A model generated the notes under the pieces. That model saw only the letters and a program-made list of their open reading frames with translations. It was not told where the DNA came from and ran no database searches. Source: an uncultured Clostridia bacterium (GTDB lineage: Bacteria > Bacillota > Clostridia > UMGS1810). From it: a stretch of 8,791 bases of DNA. Numbering within the stretch: the stretch's first letter is position 1; each line of letters opens with the position of its first letter. Positions 7,122 to 8,791 of the stretch are shown piece by piece. Location: NCBI GenBank assembly GCA_905210855.1, contig CAJLYL010000069.1:1-8791 (forward strand). Reading direction: 5' to 3'. The translations under genes and the position numbers were made by a program.

Positions 7122-7140
7122 TGCATATATAAGTGCATAT
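7122..7140. repeat. Direct repeat TGCATAT x2 upstream of the SpoIID-like gene
   Basis: TGCATAT occurs at 7122-7128 and 7134-7140, 12 bp apart, in the AT-rich region before the gene. The second copy reads CATATTAT, loosely like a sporulation-sigma -10, but no matching -35 at proper spacing was found. It could be a regulator site or a chance AT-rich repeat. Confidence 0.25.
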
Positions 7141-7164
7141 TATTTGTTTTGAACAGGAGATTTA

Positions 7165-7188
7165 GTGACAAGCGGGTACGGAATATGA
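7165..7188 (+). promoter_or_regulatory. Possible seven-codon leader ORF overlapping the SpoIID-like start
   Basis: AGGAGA (7155-7160) is the only good ribosome site before the SpoIID-like gene, but it lies 24 nt from the ATG at 7185. It lies 4 nt from a GTG at 7165 that opens GTG-ACA-AGC-GGG-TAC-GGA-ATA-TGA. Its TGA (7186-7188) overlaps the ATG in an ATGA arrangement, so re-initiation could translate the main gene. The spacing to GTG is tight. Confidence 0.3.
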
Positions 7189-8051
7189 ATTTTTTTAAAA
7201 CCAAAATTTCATTTTTTATCATTTTGTCAATGGTGCTGCCGATAATAATCGCATACGTTATGCCGAATCGTGAAAAGCCGCAGTCAAAAAATATAAACGT
7301 ATACGACTGTGGCAGCGGCAAAATAATAACCATGGACGAGGATGACTACATAGTCGGCGTAGTGGCGGCGGAGATGCCGGCGGATTTTGAATCCGAGGCG
7401 CTCAAGGCACAGGCGGTCTGCGCGCGCACCTATGTTGCTTCGCACATGAATGGCTCACCGGCCTACGGCTTTGACGTCACGGGGACGACGACCAGTCAGG
7501 TCTATTACGGTACGCTGGACGCCTCGGCCAACAGCGACCGCGCCGTGGATGAGACGGCAGGAAAGTTTGTCCGCTATGAGGGCAAGCTCTGCGAGACGTT
7601 CTATTTCGCGGCGGACGGCGGTGCGACCGAGGACTCCGAAAATGTCTGGGTGACGGCGGTGCCGTACCTGCGCGGTGTTGTCGATCCCTATGAGAAAGAT
7701 ATCGACTTCTATTGCAAAAGCTGGAGCACGTCCATCTCCCGTGCTGCTGTCGGGGACGTCTCCATCACCTATACGCCCATCGGCAACGCCATGACGGTGA
7801 CGGTCGGGGACAAGACCTACAGCAAAGATGCCGTGCGCACGTTCCTGACGAGCGTCTGCGGTCTGCGCTATAACAGCCGCCACTTTACCGTGGAGTATGA
7901 CGCTGCTACGGATGCTTATTCTGTCGTCGGCGGCGGCTATGGCCACAACTGCGGCATGAGCCAGTGGGGCGCCAAAGCTATGGCGCAGGAACACGGCAAA
8001 ACATACGAAGAGATCATCAGTTTCTATTATACCGGAGCTTATGTAGCATGA
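7185..8051 (+). CDS. SpoIID/LytB-domain protein, membrane-anchored
   Basis: SpoIID proteins are lytic transglycosylases that cut glycan strands stripped of stem peptides, notably during engulfment in sporulation. This 288-residue protein has one N-terminal membrane helix (about 8-26) that anchors an extracytoplasmic domain. The core motif VVAAEMPADFESEALKAQAV (59-78) carries Glu63, which aligns with the catalytic Glu of SpoIID. Further family blocks are ARTYVASH, FYFAADGGATEDSENVW (139-155), PYLRGVVDPYE and the C-terminal GHNCGMSQWGAKAMA (253-267) with EIISFYY. The ATG at 7185 is the best start but lacks a close ribosome site. A TTG at 7149 is worse. The stop overlaps queA by ATGA, indicating coupled translation. 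Codon usage changes sharply after about residue 56: ATA makes up 6 of the first 10 Ile codons and 0 of the last 6. The frame may therefore be chimeric. Whether it is the sporulation protein SpoIID itself or a paralogue cannot be told. Confidence 0.85.
   Translation: MNFFKTKISFFIILSMVLPIIIAYVMPNREKPQSKNINVYDCGSGKIITMDEDDYIVGVVAAEMPADFESEALKAQAVCARTYVASHMNGSPAYGFDVTGTTTSQVYYGTLDASANSDRAVDETAGKFVRYEGKLCETFYFAADGGATEDSENVWVTAVPYLRGVVDPYEKDIDFYCKSWSTSISRAAVGDVSITYTPIGNAMTVTVGDKTYSKDAVRTFLTSVCGLRYNSRHFTVEYDAATDAYSVVGGGYGHNCGMSQWGAKAMAQEHGKTYEEIISFYYTGAYVA
7353..7460. other. Codon-usage breakpoint (recombination or assembly junction)
   Basis: The last ATA codon in the plus-strand genes is at 7350-7352. 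From there to the right edge Ile is ATC (16) or ATT (1), never ATA, and all 24 Arg codons are CGN. In pfp, 15 of 36 Ile codons are ATA and 12 of 21 Arg codons are AGA/AGG. The change falls at the conserved SpoIID motif EALKAQAV-ARTY, a natural place for homologous joining. The exact base cannot be fixed by eye. Confidence 0.6.
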
Positions 8052-8791
8052 AAAAATCGGATTTTTATTTTGATCTGCCGGAGGAGCTCATCGCTCAGAC
8101 GCCGCTCGAGCGCCGTGATGCTTCCCGGCTGCTGACGCTGGATAAAACGACCGGCGCCATCGCCCACCACCATTTTTACGAGCTGCCGCAGTTTCTGCGC
8201 CCGAACGACTGCCTTGTGCTCAACGATTCACGCGTGCTCCCGGCGCGCCTGCTCGGCCACCGCAGCACCGGCGGTGCAGTTGAAGTGCTGCTGCTGCGCG
8301 ACCTCGGCGACAGCAAGTGGGAGTGCCTGACCCGTCCAGGCCGCAAGACCCAGCCCGGCACTGCGCTCTCATTTGGCGACGGGGAGCTGACCGCTACGGT
8401 CGTCGACGCGATCGCCGACGGCAACAAGATCGTGCAGTTTCATTATGACGGCATCTTTCTGGAGGTGCTCGAGCGGCTGGGGAAAAAATGCCGCTGCCGC
8501 CGTATATCAAGGCGGAGCTGCAGGATCAGGAGCGCTATCAGACGGTTTATTCCCGCGAGCTCGGTAGCGCCGCCGCGCCGACGGCCGGCCTGCACTTTAC
8601 GAAGGAACTGCTGCAGCAGATTGCGGACATGGGTGTGAAGATCGGTTACGTCACGCTGCACGTCGGACTCGGCACGTTCCGACCTGTCAAAGAGGACGAG
8701 ATCGAGGATCACCCGATGCACTCGGAATTTTGCATCATCCCGGAGGAAACGGCGCGCATGGTCAACGAGACAAAGGCCAATGGCGGCCGCG
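8048..8791 (+). pseudogene. queA: queA, tRNA preQ1-ribosyltransferase-isomerase; frameshifted and cut by the window edge
   Basis: QueA transfers and rearranges the ribosyl moiety of S-adenosylmethionine onto preQ1 in tRNA, giving epoxyqueuosine. The start MKKSDFYFDLPEELIAQTPL is a textbook QueA N-terminus. LVLNDSRVLPARLLG, GGAVEVLLLR and LTRPGRK follow. After codon 147 (LGKK) the frame is lost at the A6 run 8483-8488. The family sequence resumes in the next frame as MPLPPYIKAELQDQERYQTVY, then GSAAAPTAGLHFT, VTLHVGLGTFRPV and HPMHSEF, and runs open to the right edge. About 248 of a usual ~345 residues are present. One missing A (giving LGKKMPLPPY) or two extra A (LGKMPLPPY) would repair it. 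Because the second half is fully conserved, the break is either recent or a sequencing error. The start overlaps the SpoIID-like stop. Codon usage is ATA- and AGA/AGG-free, unlike the genes left of 7350. Confidence 0.9.

Noticed and set aside
7455..7994. Minus-strand open frame of 179 codons opposite the SpoIID-like gene
   Set aside because: It is a shadow of a high-GC coding strand with recognised family motifs and has no ribosome site or promoter.
7964..8638. A start inside the SpoIID 3' end for a longer queA product
   Set aside because: The ATGA overlap at 8048 begins exactly at the QueA family N-terminus. The upstream in-frame extension reads through the SpoIID C-terminal motif, and the end of this frame after 8488 is frameshifted nonsense.
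8783..8790. NotI site at the right edge as a possible cloning-vector junction
   Set aside because: It encodes the expected QueA residues (NGGR) in frame. Another NotI site occurs naturally at 1502-1509 in the kinase gene.

Overview
The window looks like chromosomal DNA of a low-to-mid GC, spore-forming or spore-related Bacillota, most likely an anaerobic Clostridia member. The pointers are a WalR/WalK-type two-component system, a PPi-type phosphofructokinase, a clostridial-type citrate synthase with the HGGGNNSTF block, a SpoIID/LytB-domain protein, strong AGGAGG-like ribosome sites and TGn-extended -10 promoters. I see no rRNA, tRNA, CRISPR array, insertion sequence or phage gene. Most genes are housekeeping.

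Layout. 101-2581 (minus) is a two-gene operon: an OmpR-type response regulator followed by its membrane histidine kinase, read from a strong promoter at 2615-2643. 2582-2911 is a divergent intergenic region carrying that promoter, a plus-strand promoter at 2815-2843, and two inverted repeats around the latter. 2912-3551 (plus) is a small lipoprotein gene whose signal peptide and body are in different frames, followed by a hairpin terminator. 3703-4311 (plus) is a CpXC-domain zinc-ribbon protein with its own promoter. 4420-5625 (plus) is a pyrophosphate-type phosphofructokinase. It converges on a citrate synthase (5670-7022, minus), with a shared bidirectional terminator between them. 7185-8051 (plus) is a SpoIID/LytB-domain protein whose stop overlaps the start of queA (8048 to beyond the right edge). 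queA carries an apparent frameshift at an A6 run.

The genes do not form one pathway. PFK and citrate synthase are central carbon metabolism. The two-component system resembles the cell-wall-homeostasis WalRK pair. SpoIID acts on peptidoglycan. QueA makes epoxyqueuosine in tRNA.

The most notable anomaly is an abrupt change in codon usage inside the SpoIID reading frame, between about 7353 and 7460. Upstream, ATA and AGA/AGG are common. Downstream to the window end I count 0 ATA among 17 Ile codons and 0 AGA/AGG among 24 Arg codons. This suggests the last ~1.4 kb comes from a different genome, either by recombination or by assembly chimerism at the conserved SpoIID motif. Two homopolymer-associated frameshifts (2993-2995 and 8483-8488) add to the suspicion of sequence or assembly artefacts. 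I found no convincing undescribed multi-gene system.
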